In this document: in pieces, positions 52,655-62,777 of the stretch
Layout of the letters: every line of letters begins with the position of its first letter
Numbering within the stretch: position 1 is the stretch's first letter
Notes under the pieces: generated by a model
The model's database searches: none
Told to the model about the DNA's origin: nothing
Seen by the model: only the letters and a program-made list of their open reading frames with translations
NCBI RefSeq assembly: GCF_002139855.1
Contig: NZ_CP018789.1
Coordinates: 434,001 to 498,000 of the forward strand
Source: Campylobacter porcelli
GTDB taxonomy: Bacteria; Campylobacterota; Campylobacteria; Campylobacterales; Campylobacteraceae
Direction: 5' to 3'
DNA: 64,000 nt
Program-made: the position numbers and the translations under genes

Positions 52655-54109
52655 TTATCCTAGCCAAAATAGATCGCTAAATTCATTAAAATTATAGCTT
52701 TCTAATGCTTTTTGATTATTTACTAAATCCTCTATTATTTGGCAAGTTTTTGGGCTAAATCTTGTAGCTAGATTTGCTTTAAATTTAGCTTTTAATAGCG
52801 GAATTCCCTCATCTCTTCTTCTTTTATGACCGATAGGATACTCCACCTCTACTTTTTTAGATTTCGTGCCATCTTTATAGTAGATTTCTACAGCATTTGC
52901 TATACTTCTTTTATCGCTATCAAGATACTCTTTTGTATATCTTGGATCTACTTCGACTACCATTTTATCTCTTAGAGCGTCTATGCGTGGATCTTTGGCT
53001 ACACTATCTTCATAATCATCAGCTACAAGTCTGCCAAATATCAAAGGCACAGCTACCATATATTGAATGCAGTGGTCACGATCAGCTGGATTGGCTAATT
53101 CGCCAGTTTTATTTATAATTCTATGGCCTGATTCTTGAGTAGTGATTACTATTTTTTCTATCTCATCTAAGCGATCTTTGACCTCATTGTGAAGTGCCAT
53201 AGCACACTCAACCGCAGTTTGAGCGTGGAATTCAGCTGGGAAGCTGATTTTAAATAGCACATTTTCCATTACATATGAGCCAAATTCTTGAGGAATTACT
53301 AGCTTTTGGCCTCTCATTTTGACATCTTCAAAGCCCCAAAATTTCGCACTTAGAGCTGATGGATAGCCCATTTCGCCGCTTTTTGCTTTTAATGCTAGAT
53401 CAACCCCACGACTAGAAGCATCGCCTGCTGCCCAGCTCTTGCGACTTCCAGTATTTGGTGCGTGGCGATAAGTTCTTAATGCACCGCCATCTATGAAGGC
53501 GTTTGATACGGCATTGCGAATTTCATCATAGTTACACCCAAGGAGCTTAGCCGCAACCGCAGTAGAGGCGATACGAACTAATAAAACATGATCTAGCCCA
53601 ACTTTATTAAAGCAGTTTTCAAGTGCTAAAATGCCTTGAATTTCGTGAGCTTTTATCATAGCTTCTAAGACTATTTTTACTTTTAATGGAGCCTTGCCTT
53701 GAGATAAATTTTTACGACTTACATAATCAGCCACCGCCCAAATAGCACCTAGATTATCGCTTGGATGTCCCCATTCAGCTGCTAGCCAGGTATCATTATA
53801 GTCTAGCCATCTTACCATTGCTCCTACATTAAATGCTGCGCGGATTGGCTCTAATTGGTATGAAGTGCCTGGAATTTTACTACCTAATGGGCGAAATTCA
53901 GCCCCTTCAACGCTTGGTCCAAGTAGCTTGGTGCAAGCTGGATATTTAAGAGCTAAAATCCCGCATCCTAAAGCATCAATCATAGTATATTTAGCTGTCT
54001 CATAAGCTAGCTCGCTAGTGATCTCAAAGCTATTGGCATATTTAGCAATTTTACTTAGCAACTCATCAAATTCAGGGCGTTTAGCCTCTAATATTCCCAT
54101 ATTACTCAC
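52655..54109 (-). CDS. prpD: 2-methylcitrate dehydratase
   Basis: 484 residues, MmgE/PrpD family. Dehydrates 2-methylcitrate in the methylcitrate cycle of propionate breakdown. Landmarks: [40 protein letters not shown] near residue 115, and [20 protein letters not shown] near 300. The full PrpD length excludes a short MmgE variant. It is the last gene of prpE-prpB-prpC-prpD and lies 10 nt after prpC; a hairpin follows its stop. Confidence 0.94.
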   Translation of the reverse strand: MSNMGILEAKRPEFDELLSKIAKYANSFEITSELAYETAKYTMIDALGCGILALKYPACTKLLGPSVEGAEFRPLGSKIPGTSYQLEPIRAAFNVGAMVRWLDYNDTWLAAEWGHPSDNLGAIWAVADYVSRKNLSQGKAPLKVKIVLEAMIKAHEIQGILALENCFNKVGLDHVLLVRIASTAVAAKLLGCNYDEIRNAVSNAFIDGGALRTYRHAPNTGSRKSWAAGDASSRGVDLALKAKSGEMGYPSALSAKFWGFEDVKMRGQKLVIPQEFGSYVMENVLFKISFPAEFHAQTAVECAMALHNEVKDRLDEIEKIVITTQESGHRIINKTGELANPADRDHCIQYMVAVPLIFGRLVADDYEDSVAKDPRIDALRDKMVVEVDPRYTKEYLDSDKRSIANAVEIYYKDGTKSKKVEVEYPIGHKRRRDEGIPLLKAKFKANLATRFSPKTCQIIEDLVNNQKALESYNFNEFSDLFWLG

Positions 54110-54119
54110 TATTTTCTCC

Positions 54120-55247
54120 TTATCTTTGGTGTATTTGTATAAATTTCATTGGCTCAGGGCCTATATAGTTACTACTTGGGCGGATTAGTTTATTATTTGC
54201 CCTTTGCTCTTTTATGTGAGCGCACCAGCCACTTACCCTACTCATTATAAATATAGGGGTGAAATACTCAGTTGGTATCCCCATAAAGTTATAGGCTGAC
54301 GCACTATAAAAATCAGCATTTGGTGGTAGGCTAGGGCGTTTTTCTTTCATTACGCCTTCGATTGCCTCGCTGATTGCAAATAGCTTATGGCCGTTGCTTA
54401 AGGCCTTTGACCATTTTTTGATAATGGCATTTCTAGGATCTCCACCAACTCCATAAACCCTATGACCAAATCCCATTAAAAGCTCTTTATTAGCTAGTTT
54501 TTGATTTACTCCATTTATAGCTTCTTCAACGCCATCAAAGCTAGAGATTAAGCCAAATGCCGCCTCATTAGCTCCGCCGTGTAGTGGGCCACGAAGAGCG
54601 CCTATAGCCCCAGCAACAGCTGAGAATATATCGCTTTTTGTAGAAGCGCAAATTCTAGCTGTAAATGTAGATGCGTTAAACTCATGCTCAGCGTATAAAA
54701 TCAATGAGCAGTGCATTGCTTTTACAAATTCAGTTGGTGGCGTTTTTTGATGTAATTTTTCTAAGAAATATCCAGCTATGGTATCTTCTTTGCTATCAAA
54801 ATCTATCTCTTTACCGCCATTTACATAGTTATGCCAAAAGCAAATAACGCTAGGAAGAACGCCAAGAAGTCTTATGATCTTCTCATCTTGATTGCTAAAA
54901 TCATCTTTTTCTGCTTCTAATGTCCCAATGAGCGCAACAGCACTTTGACATAAATTCATTGGATGAACGCCTTTTGGTATGAGCTTTAGCATAGCTTTAA
55001 GCTCAGGGCTAAGAGCACGAGAGGCTATAATTTTGCTTTTATACTCTTTTAATTCATCAGCTTTTGGAAGTTTAGTATATTGTAGTAAATATGCTACCTC
55101 TTCAAACTCACAATGCTGTGCTAAATCCTCAATAGCGTAGCCATAGTAATTTAGCCCATTACCTGTACCGCAAGTGCATATCGCACTCTCACCAGCTATA
55201 ACCCCAGCTAATCCGCCTTGTTTTTTTGCTGCTTGGCTTATACTCAT
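54120..55247 (-). CDS. prpC: 2-methylcitrate synthase
   Basis: 375 residues, citrate-synthase fold. Joins propionyl-CoA and oxaloacetate. The catalytic histidines lie in [12 protein letters not shown] and [15 protein letters not shown], the aspartate in [17 protein letters not shown]. It starts [20 protein letters not shown], as PrpC-type enzymes do. Its location between prpB and prpD separates it from the housekeeping gltA. The ATG overlaps the prpB stop by 4 nt. Confidence 0.93.
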   Translation of the reverse strand: MSISQAAKKQGGLAGVIAGESAICTCGTGNGLNYYGYAIEDLAQHCEFEEVAYLLQYTKLPKADELKEYKSKIIASRALSPELKAMLKLIPKGVHPMNLCQSAVALIGTLEAEKDDFSNQDEKIIRLLGVLPSVICFWHNYVNGGKEIDFDSKEDTIAGYFLEKLHQKTPPTEFVKAMHCSLILYAEHEFNASTFTARICASTKSDIFSAVAGAIGALRGPLHGGANEAAFGLISSFDGVEEAINGVNQKLANKELLMGFGHRVYGVGGDPRNAIIKKWSKALSNGHKLFAISEAIEGVMKEKRPSLPPNADFYSASAYNFMGIPTEYFTPIFIMSRVSGWCAHIKEQRANNKLIRPSSNYIGPEPMKFIQIHQR

Positions 55248-56128
55248 TTTTTATCCTTTGCAAATAGTTGATCTAATTTATTTTCAAATTCATAATAATC
55301 TAGCATCTGATATAGCTCTTCACGAGTTTGCATGATATCTAAGACATCTTTTTGATGGCCGTTTTTGATAATGCTATTAAACACTTCAACCGCAGCTTTA
55401 TTCATCGCTCTATTGGCTGATAGTGGATATAGCACCAATTTTATACCCACACTTGCTAACTCACTTTGAGTAAAGTATGGAGTTTTGCCAAATTCGGTTA
55501 TATTAGCTAGAACAGGCACTTTAAGAGCTTTTGTGTATTCTTTATACTCTTCTAAGGTATGGACAGCTTCAGCAAATATCATATCAGCCCCAGCAGCTTC
55601 ATATGCTAAAGCTCTCTCTAACGCTTTTTGTTGGCCTTCCATAGCGTGTGCGTCTGTCCTTGCCATAATCACGAAATTCTCATCAGTTCTAGCATCTAAT
55701 GCAGCCTTTAATCTATCTGTCATTTCAGCTATGCTTACAAGCTCTTTATTTGGTCTATGGCCGCAGCGTTTTTGTGCTACTTGATCTTCTATATGGCAAG
55801 CGGCCGCTTCAGCTTTTATAAGCTCTTTTATAGTCCTAGCTATATTAAACGCACCACCAAAACCAGTATCAACATCTACTAAAAGTGGTGTATCTACTCT
55901 TGAGGTTATTCGTCTTACATCTATTAAGACATCTTCAAGACCTACAATGCCAAGATCTGGCAAACCATAACTCGCACTAGCTACACCGCTACCTGATAGA
56001 TATATGGCTTTTGCTCCAAGCTTTGTGGCTTGTAATGCGCTATAGGCGTTTATAACGCCTAAGACTGCAAGTGGGTTATTTGAATTTACAGCTTCTCTAA
56101 AGCTTTTTCCTGGGCTTTTTATGCTCAT
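55244..56128 (-). CDS. prpB: Methylisocitrate lyase
   Basis: 294 residues, isocitrate-lyase superfamily. Cleaves 2-methylisocitrate to pyruvate and succinate. The active-site motif [11 protein letters not shown] is near residue 120, and [20 protein letters not shown] is the metal-binding region. It overlaps prpE and prpC by 4 nt each (ATGA-type), a tightly coupled operon. Confidence 0.95.
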   Translation of the reverse strand: MSIKSPGKSFREAVNSNNPLAVLGVINAYSALQATKLGAKAIYLSGSGVASASYGLPDLGIVGLEDVLIDVRRITSRVDTPLLVDVDTGFGGAFNIARTIKELIKAEAAACHIEDQVAQKRCGHRPNKELVSIAEMTDRLKAALDARTDENFVIMARTDAHAMEGQQKALERALAYEAAGADMIFAEAVHTLEEYKEYTKALKVPVLANITEFGKTPYFTQSELASVGIKLVLYPLSANRAMNKAAVEVFNSIIKNGHQKDVLDIMQTREELYQMLDYYEFENKLDQLFAKDKK

Positions 56129-58035
56129 TTATTCTCCTTTGTTTTTGGATATCCTAGTGTTGCGATAATCTCTTTACAATGATCTAAAACACCAGCATCT
56201 TCTATGGTAGCTGGAATTTTACACTCAACTCCATCTGCTAACTCTTTTAAGCTTTTGCGTAAGATTTTACCACTTCTAGTTTTTGGTAAAGCATTTACTA
56301 CACAAGCAAGTTTAAAGCTAGCAACCGCACCTATTTCTTGACGAACTAAAGAGATAGCACCATCTACTATTCCTCTGTGATCTCTTTCAATTCCTTGTTT
56401 TAAGACTATAAATCCCATCGGAACTTCACCTTTTAAATCATCATTTACACCAATTACAGCACACTCAGCAATATCAGGATGCTTAGATATAATCTCCTCC
56501 ATCTCACCAGTAGAGAGCCTATGACCTGCTACATTGATGATACCATCCATTCTACCTAAGACATAAACATATCCATCTTTATCTATATAGCCAGTATCTC
56601 CTGTTAGATAGTAGCCTTTGAAATGATCTAGATAGCCTTTTCTATATCTCTCATCATTTTCCCAAATTCCCATCAAACAAGCCGGTGGAAGAGGTAATTT
56701 AAGGCACAATGCTCCCTTTTTACCAGCTGGTAACTCTTTGCCATTTTCATCAAGAACTTTTAGATTAAATCCTGGCATAGGCTTTGTAGGGCTACCTGGT
56801 TTTATAGGCATCTCTTCTAAGCCTAGTGGATTAGCCACGATAGCCCAGCCGGTTTCGGTTTGCCACCAGTTATCTACAACTATTTTTTTAGTAACTTTCA
56901 TTATCCATTTTAGCGTTTCGCTATCGCATCTCTCGCCAGCTACAAATATGGCTCTAAGGCTATCTAAATTATAATTTTTAATAAGATCGCCCTTAGAATC
57001 TTCTCGTCTAATAGCACGAAATGCAGTAGGAGCTGAGAATAGGACATTTACCTTATACTCATCTACAATTCGCCAAAATGCAGCTGGATTTGGTGTGCGA
57101 ACTGGTTTGCCCTCATATACTATAGTTGTACAACCATTCATAAGTGGCCCATAAACTATATATGAGTGCCCTACAACCCAGCCTACATCACTAGCAGCGA
57201 AAAATACATCTCCAGGCTTAGCGTTATAAATATTATCCATAGACCACTTCATAGCGACGCTATGACCGCCATTTGATCTAATTACGCCTTTTGGTGATCC
57301 AGTAGTTCCAGAAGTGTATAAGATATATAATGGATCAGTAGCAAGCACCGGCACACAATCTACGCCTTTAGTCTTCTCTTCTTCACTTTCCCAATCGACA
57401 TCACGCCATGGAAGCATATTTGCTCTATATTGTGGTCTTTGCCAGATTAGACAAGTTGTAGGCTTGTGCGATGATTGCTTGATAGCCTCATCTAAGATTG
57501 GTTTATATGGTATTATATTGCTTACTTCTATACCGCAACTAGCACTTATTACAACTCTAGGTTTAGCATCTTCGATTCTAGTGGCAAGCTCATGAGCTGC
57601 AAATCCACCAAAGACCATGCTATGAATAGCACCTATCCTAGCACAAGCTAACATAGCAATTACAGCCTCAGCCATCATCGGCATATATATTACAACTCTA
57701 TCGCCTTTAACAACGCCTTTATTTGTTAATATACCAGCGACCTTTGCTACTCTATCTCGAAGTTGCCTGTATGTATATTTTTTCTTAGTATCAGTAACTG
57801 GAGAGTCATATATCAAAGCGAGTTGATCGCCACGATTATTATGTATATGCAAATCAAGGGCGTTATAGCATGTATTCATACATCCGCCAACAAACCATTT
57901 ATAGTGATCACCACTATCATCTAAAACTTTATCCCACTCATTATACCAATGAACTTTTTGAGCGGCTAATGCCCAGAAATTTTCTGGCTCATTGATAGAA
58001 AGTTCGTAAGACTTTTGATAAGGGCTAGAACTCAT
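56125..58035 (-). CDS. prpE: Propionyl-CoA synthetase
   Basis: 636 residues from the ATG at 58035, which has an AAAGGA site 6 nt upstream; the longer in-frame ATG at 58128 lacks one and adds an unrelated N-terminus. ANL-family acyl-CoA ligase: [51 protein letters not shown], and the C-terminal [17 protein letters not shown] with the regulatory lysine. Propionate rather than acetate is inferred from linkage to prpBCD. First gene of the operon. Confidence 0.92.
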   Translation of the reverse strand: MSSSPYQKSYELSINEPENFWALAAQKVHWYNEWDKVLDDSGDHYKWFVGGCMNTCYNALDLHIHNNRGDQLALIYDSPVTDTKKKYTYRQLRDRVAKVAGILTNKGVVKGDRVVIYMPMMAEAVIAMLACARIGAIHSMVFGGFAAHELATRIEDAKPRVVISASCGIEVSNIIPYKPILDEAIKQSSHKPTTCLIWQRPQYRANMLPWRDVDWESEEEKTKGVDCVPVLATDPLYILYTSGTTGSPKGVIRSNGGHSVAMKWSMDNIYNAKPGDVFFAASDVGWVVGHSYIVYGPLMNGCTTIVYEGKPVRTPNPAAFWRIVDEYKVNVLFSAPTAFRAIRREDSKGDLIKNYNLDSLRAIFVAGERCDSETLKWIMKVTKKIVVDNWWQTETGWAIVANPLGLEEMPIKPGSPTKPMPGFNLKVLDENGKELPAGKKGALCLKLPLPPACLMGIWENDERYRKGYLDHFKGYYLTGDTGYIDKDGYVYVLGRMDGIINVAGHRLSTGEMEEIISKHPDIAECAVIGVNDDLKGEVPMGFIVLKQGIERDHRGIVDGAISLVRQEIGAVASFKLACVVNALPKTRSGKILRKSLKELADGVECKIPATIEDAGVLDHCKEIIATLGYPKTKENK

Positions 58036-58239
58036 TGTAATCCTTTCTTGTTGGTTAAGAGAATTATAAGACTTTGTAAAAGAAATATAAATGCTAAATT
58101 TAGTTACAATTTGCAGTTTTTGGTGCATAAAATTTTAAAATTGGATAAAATTTATACAAAATTTAGCTAAATTGTCGCATAATCTAGCAAGAATTTTATA
58201 TTTAAATTTGTGAAAAATTTGGTTAATTTTTTTATTATG

Positions 58240-58266
58240 TTACTTAAAGTAACATTTTGGATATTA
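58240..58266 (+). promoter_or_regulatory. Palindromic operator candidate upstream of the HTH gene
   Basis: TTACTTAAAGTAAC followed by A(T/C)TTTGGATATTA. The TTACTT/AAGTAA palindrome and the 12 bases after it recur at 59225-59251 with one difference. It lies 13 nt before the regulator ATG and between it and the divergent prpE. Confidence 0.6.
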
Positions 58267-58278
58267 AAGGGATTAAAG

Positions 58279-59199
58279 ATGTTAAGTGTGATGGATAGAT
58301 TTATAATTATATTTGAAAAATCAAAGCTATCTATGAGTAAATTTGCCACAATTCTTGGCAAAGATAGACGAACTTTGCTTACATGGATAGAAAATAAAGA
58401 GACAAAATCCTTAAGCGAAGATGTAAAATCCATAATTTGCAATCACTTTCGCTACTATAAAGATATATGGGATTGCGATGAGAGCGACTTTTATCGCTAT
58501 ATAAATGAGCTAGATGATAGTAGCTTAAGGATTATTGATGATGGATATGAGTCCCTTTTAAAATATATTTATGAGAATGAAAATGAGGGCTCTTTGATAC
58601 TTCATCCCACATTCCCAAATCCAGCCTATAGGGATTTTGTAATTCAGAGTGTGTATAATAATTTTGATAGTCAAGAAGCGGCAAAATATCGTCAAAAGCG
58701 TGGTTTGAAAATGCGAGCTTACTCATTTGGGGCTAGTGAGTGGTATAGTGTAAAGTCGCTTTTGGAATTTTGCTTTGCAAATATTGGTAATTTTTACACA
58801 AAAGAGCAGAAAATTCAAATTTTAGAGTTGATGATTGCTACTTTTCGTGATAATCTTAATAAATCTATATATTTTTTCGATTCATATGATAAGAAAATAT
58901 ATGGTCTTGATATGTTTTATTTATCACTAAATATTAAAGAAAAAAAGATGTTTTTAAAGCTACCACTTGAAACTGCCATTTTGGAGATTAAAAATAGTGA
59001 GCTTATTACCAAAATTCATACCCATTATACTCACGCTAAAAAATGCCCAACACACATAGATCCCAAAGACGCTGTGATGATAATGGAGCTAATCTTAGAA
59101 TCATTAAAAAATAGTGATGATTTAAGGGCAACTTGCGATAAAATAGATAAGCATAGTAAATATGGCAGTATTTTTGCTAAAGTGATAAGTAGGGCTTGA
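58279..59199 (+). CDS. HTH regulator of unknown family, divergent from prpE
   Basis: 306 residues from the ATG at 58279, with AAAGGGA 6-7 nt upstream; the in-frame ATG at 58210 has no ribosome site. N-terminal helix-turn-helix KLSMSKFATILGKDRRTLLT, then an all-helical region ending with PTHIDPKDAVMIMELILESL, which I cannot assign. It sits head to head with prpE, so it may control the prp genes, but it is not the usual PrpR type. The palindromes flanking it suggest autoregulation. Confidence 0.7.
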   Translation: MLSVMDRFIIIFEKSKLSMSKFATILGKDRRTLLTWIENKETKSLSEDVKSIICNHFRYYKDIWDCDESDFYRYINELDDSSLRIIDDGYESLLKYIYENENEGSLILHPTFPNPAYRDFVIQSVYNNFDSQEAAKYRQKRGLKMRAYSFGASEWYSVKSLLEFCFANIGNFYTKEQKIQILELMIATFRDNLNKSIYFFDSYDKKIYGLDMFYLSLNIKEKKMFLKLPLETAILEIKNSELITKIHTHYTHAKKCPTHIDPKDAVMIMELILESLKNSDDLRATCDKIDKHSKYGSIFAKVISRA

Positions 59200-59224
59200 A
59201 TTTATCGGCAATTTATATTTAGTA

Positions 59225-59251
59225 TTACTTAAAGTAACACTTTGGATATTA
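59225..59251 (+). promoter_or_regulatory. Second copy of the palindromic operator candidate
   Basis: TTACTTAAAGTAAC again, followed by the same bases as at 58254-58266 apart from one T-to-C change. It lies 84 nt upstream of the ATG of the secreted HhH gene. In between is a TTGACATAAAATATTTAATA stretch; its TTGACA (59275-59280) could be a -35 box with a TATAAT-like box near 59301. Confidence 0.55.
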
Positions 59252-59334
59252 ATTTTTATAAATTTATCTAAGCTTGACATAAAATATTTAATATTAATAT
59301 ATAATAAACATATTTTTAATTCAAAGGAGATTAG

Positions 59335-59652
59335 ATGAAGGCAATAGCCATAATCGCACTAGGTGCAAATATAATGTTGGCAGCTGTAAATATAAACACT
59401 GCTAGTAAAAGTGAGCTAATGGAGCTACCTGGCATTGGCGAGGGAAAAGCTAAAGCTATTATTGATTATAGGACTAAGAGTAAATTTAAAACTATAGATG
59501 AGATTAAAAATGTCTCTGGTATCGGCGATAAGATATATGAAAGTATCAAAGTAGATCTAATCGTCAATGGCCCTACAGATACAAAGAATTTAAAAAGCAC
59601 CATAAAAGATAAAAAACCAGTCAAAAAAGATAGCAACTCTACTAAAAAATAG
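59335..59652 (+). CDS. Secreted helix-hairpin-helix DNA-binding protein (ComEA-like)
   Basis: 105 residues. An N-terminal signal peptide (MKAIAIIALGANIMLA) is followed by a double helix-hairpin-helix: NINTASKSELMELPGIGEGK then IDEIKNVSGIGDKIYESIKV. A Lys-rich tail ends it. This is the shape of ComEA-like periplasmic proteins that hold incoming DNA in natural transformation. A good AAAGGAGAT site precedes the ATG. Role in competence is inferred from the fold. Confidence 0.85.
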   Translation: MKAIAIIALGANIMLAAVNINTASKSELMELPGIGEGKAKAIIDYRTKSKFKTIDEIKNVSGIGDKIYESIKVDLIVNGPTDTKNLKSTIKDKKPVKKDSNSTKK

Positions 59653-59660
59653 TTGAATTT

Positions 59661-59694
59661 TAAAGGGCTGAGTTTTTAGCCCTTTAATTTTTAG
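59661..59694 (+). terminator. Intrinsic terminator after the HhH gene
   Basis: Stem TAAAGGGCT/AGCCCTTTA (59661-59669 with 59678-59686) followed by ATTTTT. Just after the stop codon at 59652. Confidence 0.85.
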
Positions 59695-59789
59695 ATAAAA
59701 ATAATAATTGATAAAATTTAATAAAATTTTCTCTATAAATCTTGACAAAGATTAATAATTTTTGTATAATTCAACTTCATTTTTTGAGT

Positions 59790-59865
59790 GTCTTGTTAGC
59801 TCAGCTGGTAGAGCATCTCCCTTTTAAGGAGGTGGCCGTTGGTTCGAATCCAACACAGGACACCA
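59790..59865 (+). tRNA. tRNA-Lys (TTT), copy 1
   Basis: Acceptor GTCTTGT/ACAGGAC, anticodon loop CTTTTAA, T-loop TTCGAAT, encoded CCA. First of seven tRNAs in 606 bp. Confidence 0.96.
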
Positions 59866-59869
59866 CTTC

Positions 59870-59945
59870 GGTCGCTTAGCTCAGTTGGTAGAGCGCCACC
59901 CTTACAAGGTGGATGTCATAAGTTCGAGTCTTATAGCGACCACCA
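59870..59945 (+). tRNA. tRNA-Val (TAC), copy 1
   Basis: Acceptor GGTCGCT/AGCGACC, anticodon loop CTTACAA, encoded CCA. Confidence 0.96.
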
Positions 59946-59965
59946 TTTATTCTTAAATTTCAGGT

Positions 59966-60042
59966 GCGGCGGTAGTTCAGCTGGTTAGAATATCGGCCTG
60001 TCACGCCGGAGGTCGCGGGTTCGAGCCCCGTCCGCCGCGCCA
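59966..60042 (+). tRNA. tRNA-Asp (GTC), copy 1
   Basis: Acceptor GCGGCGG/CCGCCGC, anticodon loop CTGTCAC, encoded CCA. Confidence 0.96.
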
Positions 60043-60049
60043 CAATCGT

Positions 60050-60125
60050 GTCTTGTTAGCTCAGCTGGTAGAGCATCTCCCTTTTAAGGAGGTGGCCGTT
60101 GGTTCGAATCCAACACAGGACACCA
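60050..60125 (+). tRNA. tRNA-Lys (TTT), copy 2
   Basis: Same 76 bases as copy 1, as read by eye; begins the second Lys-x-Val-Asp series. Confidence 0.96.
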
Positions 60126-60132
60126 CTTTTTA

Positions 60133-60210
60133 GACCCTTTCGTCTAGTCGGCCCAGGACATTGCATTCTCTGTGCAAAAACGCCAAGTTCAAATCTTGCA
60201 AGGGTCGCCA
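60133..60210 (+). tRNA. Atypical tRNA-Glu (CTC)
   Basis: Acceptor GACCCTT/AAGGGTC, Glu-type D arm (CGTCTAG ... AGGACA), anticodon stem TTGCA/TGCAA with loop TTCTCTG, reading CTC. Position 37 is T rather than a purine, and the T stem CCAAG/CTTGC has a C-C mismatch. Possibly diverged or defective. Confidence 0.7.
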
Positions 60211-60222
60211 TATAGTTAGTTT

Positions 60223-60298
60223 GGTCGCTTAGCTCAGTTGGTAGAGCGCCACCCTTACAAGGTGGATGTCATAAGTTCGAGTCTTATAGCGACCACCA
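60223..60298 (+). tRNA. tRNA-Val (TAC), copy 2
   Basis: Same as copy 1 over its length by eye; followed by the same spacer (ATTTATTCTTAAATTTCAGGT) less one base shown here as a shared Val-Asp spacer, so the Val-Asp pair was duplicated as a unit. Confidence 0.96.
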
Positions 60299-60318
60299 TT
60301 TATTCTTAAATTTCAGGT

Positions 60319-60395
60319 GCGGCGGTAGTTCAGCTGGTTAGAATATCGGCCTGTCACGCCGGAGGTCGCGGGTTCGAGCCCCGTCCGTCGCGCCA
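60319..60395 (+). tRNA. tRNA-Asp (GTC), copy 2
   Basis: As copy 1 except for one base in the 3' acceptor strand (CCGTCGC), which gives a G-T wobble. The next 205 bp are AT-rich without a recognisable gene. Confidence 0.95.
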
Positions 60396-60600
60396 CTTTG
60401 CTTTAAATATAATAAATATCACAAAATAGTTATAAAATTTAAAAATATCAATTAAAATTTGGATTATAGTGGCTAAAAATAGAGCTAAAATATATAGATA
60501 AAATTGATATTTTTTAGCTCTTATTTAGTCTAAAAGATAGGTAAATTTGCATTATTATGGTAAATATAATGGGAGCTCTAATAGTGCTATTTAAACACAA

Positions 60601-61051
60601 TTAGATAAATTTTATAATTTTATTATAATTTTGTTTTTTAACCTTTTTATAGACTAAAAATAGATCAACTACCCACCAAGCAATAGAAAAAAGTAAAAAT
60701 ACAGTAGCAGTTACTAGTAAAAAATCAATGATAATATAATCATAATAATCAATAGATAGATCTAGTGAGATAAAAAAACAACACGCAAGATAATATGGAT
60801 AAAATTGTGCGTAATGCTCCTAAGGCATAATCTTTTATCATAAATCTATCAATAGCTAGCCACCAAAGCAAGAATGTGCCACATATAATGCTAGCAATTA
60901 GAGGTTTTATAGGATCTTGAAGTGGCAAAAGAATCAAGTCTGATAATACTTTTTCCTTGTTTTGTAGGTTTTCAAATTTTAGTTTTAAAGTAGATAAATC
61001 CTCTTTATCTACTTTATCTTGAACGCTTAAAAGAAAGATATTATAATTCAT
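60601..61051 (-). pseudogene. TM2-domain membrane protein, frameshifted
   Basis: Frame 1 (61051 to 60749, 100 residues) starts MNYNIFLLSVQDKVDKEDLS and has LLWWLAIDRFMIKDYALGAL, the TM2-like helix with DRF. It ends at a TGA, and the other frame goes on with DYIIIDFLLVTATVFLLFSI then AWWVVDLFLVYKKVKKQNYN to a stop at 60601. The whole protein parallels the intact gene at 61899-62309. A one-base shift near 60749 separates the parts. Confidence 0.75.
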
Positions 61052-61096
61052 TATAATTTCTATAAAATTGAGTTATTTATTAAAGACCTAAAATCT

Positions 61097-61618
61097 TTAA
61101 AATAACTCTACATAAATTTTCTTGCCATCATCAGTATATCTAGCACTATATTGTATGGTTTTTTCGACATCACCACCTTTAAACAAAGCTCCTTCTAATA
61201 CACCATTTTTGTATCGTTTAAACATTTCTTCTGGCATTTGTGGATATGTAATTGTTAGTGTTGCTTTGCAATAAGTAGAATCTTTGCTATCGCTATCTTC
61301 TGTAATAAAATCACTAAAATTAGTATAAACGACTTCATTAGCATATTCTTTTATATCAAGTATCGGTTTAAAATAGAAAACCCCAAGCATCTCGGTGGTA
61401 GATGCGGCTTCTAGTTCTCTAAGCCCCATACCTCCAGATCTTATTAATAATGCTCTTAAAGACTGCTCATTTAAACCATATTCCACATAAATCCACTCAT
61501 CACTATCCAAAATTTCCTTTAACACGCTCTTAACGCTTTCATCATTACATTTTGGTTTATTAGTAAAGCACCCAGAAAATAATAAAATTATCATTAAACT
61601 TAATAAAATATTTTTCAT
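61097..61618 (-). CDS. Predicted lipoprotein
   Basis: 173 residues. Signal peptide with lipobox LLFSGC (Cys near residue 17), so it is lipid-anchored. The mature part is acidic, with two more cysteines, and no family is recognised. It lies between the two TM2 genes and next to a small acidic gene, which suggests a small membrane-associated locus; function unknown. Confidence 0.7.
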   Translation of the reverse strand: MKNILLSLMIILLFSGCFTNKPKCNDESVKSVLKEILDSDEWIYVEYGLNEQSLRALLIRSGGMGLRELEAASTTEMLGVFYFKPILDIKEYANEVVYTNFSDFITEDSDSKDSTYCKATLTITYPQMPEEMFKRYKNGVLEGALFKGGDVEKTIQYSARYTDDGKKIYVELF

Positions 61619-61619
61619 T

Positions 61620-61877
61620 TTACTCCATTATTATTTTGATATATTTTATGATTTCATCATTTTTGGCTCCATTTTGACCTAATAGATTTCTTAATAAATC
61701 TAGGTTAAGTTGTGGAGGAAATATGAGATAAGAGTTGGCTGGAAAACCATTTGATTTTAAACCAATACAAAATTTTTCATCTTCATTTGTATATGCTTCT
61801 CCTGCAACAATTTGATAGGTATCTTTCTCATAAAGTAAGGTAGGCTCTACTTCAAAAGGTGCGTATTTTTCACTCAT
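61620..61877 (-). CDS. Hypothetical 85-residue protein
   Basis: Start chosen at the ATG 61877 (MSEKYAPFEVEPTLLYEKDT), which has an AAGGAG site 6 nt upstream; the earlier in-frame ATG at 61898 has none. Soluble, with a beta-rich first half and a helical end (NLDLLRNLLGQNG). No family recognised. It lies one base before the lipoprotein gene. Confidence 0.6.
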   Translation of the reverse strand: MSEKYAPFEVEPTLLYEKDTYQIVAGEAYTNEDEKFCIGLKSNGFPANSYLIFPPQLNLDLLRNLLGQNGAKNDEIIKYIKIIME

Positions 61878-61898
61878 TTTTATCTCCTTAAATCGCAA

Positions 61899-62309
61899 TC
61901 ACTGCATAAGATTTATAATCTTTTCGAAATTTTGTTTGCGAAGCTTTTTCCCTACTAAAAATAGATCCACAATCCACCAAATCCAAATAATAAGAGCTAT
62001 AGATTTAGGATATTCTGTATTGTAAGATGAAAGCTCTATATAAATATTTAAAATTGCCAATCCTAAACGAATAAAACCAAGTATCTTATCGCCAATCATA
62101 AAGCGTCCTACACCAAGATTGCCAAGCAAAAAGCTCCCCACCCAAAATACAAAAGCTGGGCTTTTTAATTTTATCTGTGAAAGTTTAGAGATAAAATCTT
62201 TTTGTTTATCTTGACTTAAGCTTTCAAATTTATCTTTTAATATTACAGAAGACGCACCATCTTTTGGGAGCTTATCTTGAATGATTAAAAGAACTGAATT
62301 AAAATCCAT
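61899..62309 (-). CDS. TM2-domain membrane protein
   Basis: 136 residues. A cytoplasmic helical N-terminus (residues 1-50), then VFWVGSFLLGNLGVGRFMIG, the GxxGxxRFyxG signature of the TM2 domain, a second helix (IRLGLAILNIYIELSS), and IALIIWIWWIVDLFLVGKKL with the conserved WWxxDLFLV end. TM2 proteins have no agreed function in bacteria. The degraded paralogue at 60601-61051 shows that the locus was duplicated. Confidence 0.8.
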   Translation of the reverse strand: MDFNSVLLIIQDKLPKDGASSVILKDKFESLSQDKQKDFISKLSQIKLKSPAFVFWVGSFLLGNLGVGRFMIGDKILGFIRLGLAILNIYIELSSYNTEYPKSIALIIWIWWIVDLFLVGKKLRKQNFEKIINLMQ

Positions 62310-62472
62310 AAAATCTCCTTAATAAAAATGTATCGAATTATTCCATAATATATCTTAAATAATCTTGAAATATTAGATATATTATTAGTAAATAATTGAA
62401 TATTTCTAGTGTTTTTAATAAAGATTTTTTAATGTAAAATCCTAATTGAGTTAAAAAAATTTAAGGCAAAAA

Positions 62473-62682
62473 ATGGCAAAAAAGAGCAAACGCGATATGG
62501 CATATGAGTTGGATATTGATGTTAGCACTTTGTATAATTGGAGAAAGCATAAACCAAATTTATACCGCATTGTTATGCTTGGTTTTAAATTCGATGAACT
62601 TTTAGAGAAAAATCGAGAAAATTATGAAGAGTTACTTAAGCTAAATCAAATAATACAAGATGAGATTGATAAATTTAAATAG
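62473..62682 (+). CDS. Small HTH DNA-binding protein
   Basis: 69 residues. SKRDMAYELDIDVSTLYNWR is a compact helix-turn-helix, followed by a helical dimer-like C-terminus (NRENYEELLKLNQIIQDEID). Similar small regulators occur in Campylobacter genomic islands. It may control the neighbouring TM2/lipoprotein genes, which run the other way from a shared 160-bp gap. Confidence 0.7.
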   Translation: MAKKSKRDMAYELDIDVSTLYNWRKHKPNLYRIVMLGFKFDELLEKNRENYEELLKLNQIIQDEIDKFK

Positions 62683-62777
62683 GGTAAATTTAATATAATT
62701 TTTAAGATTTGCTATAAGCAGTTTAGTGATAAATAGATGAATGATTATGAAAAATTAAATTTAAAATATCGAGCGAA

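Noticed and set aside
58035-58128. Upstream start of prpE at 58128
   Set aside because: The extra 31 residues have no ribosome site and no match to the family; the ATG at 58035 has AAAGGA at the right distance.
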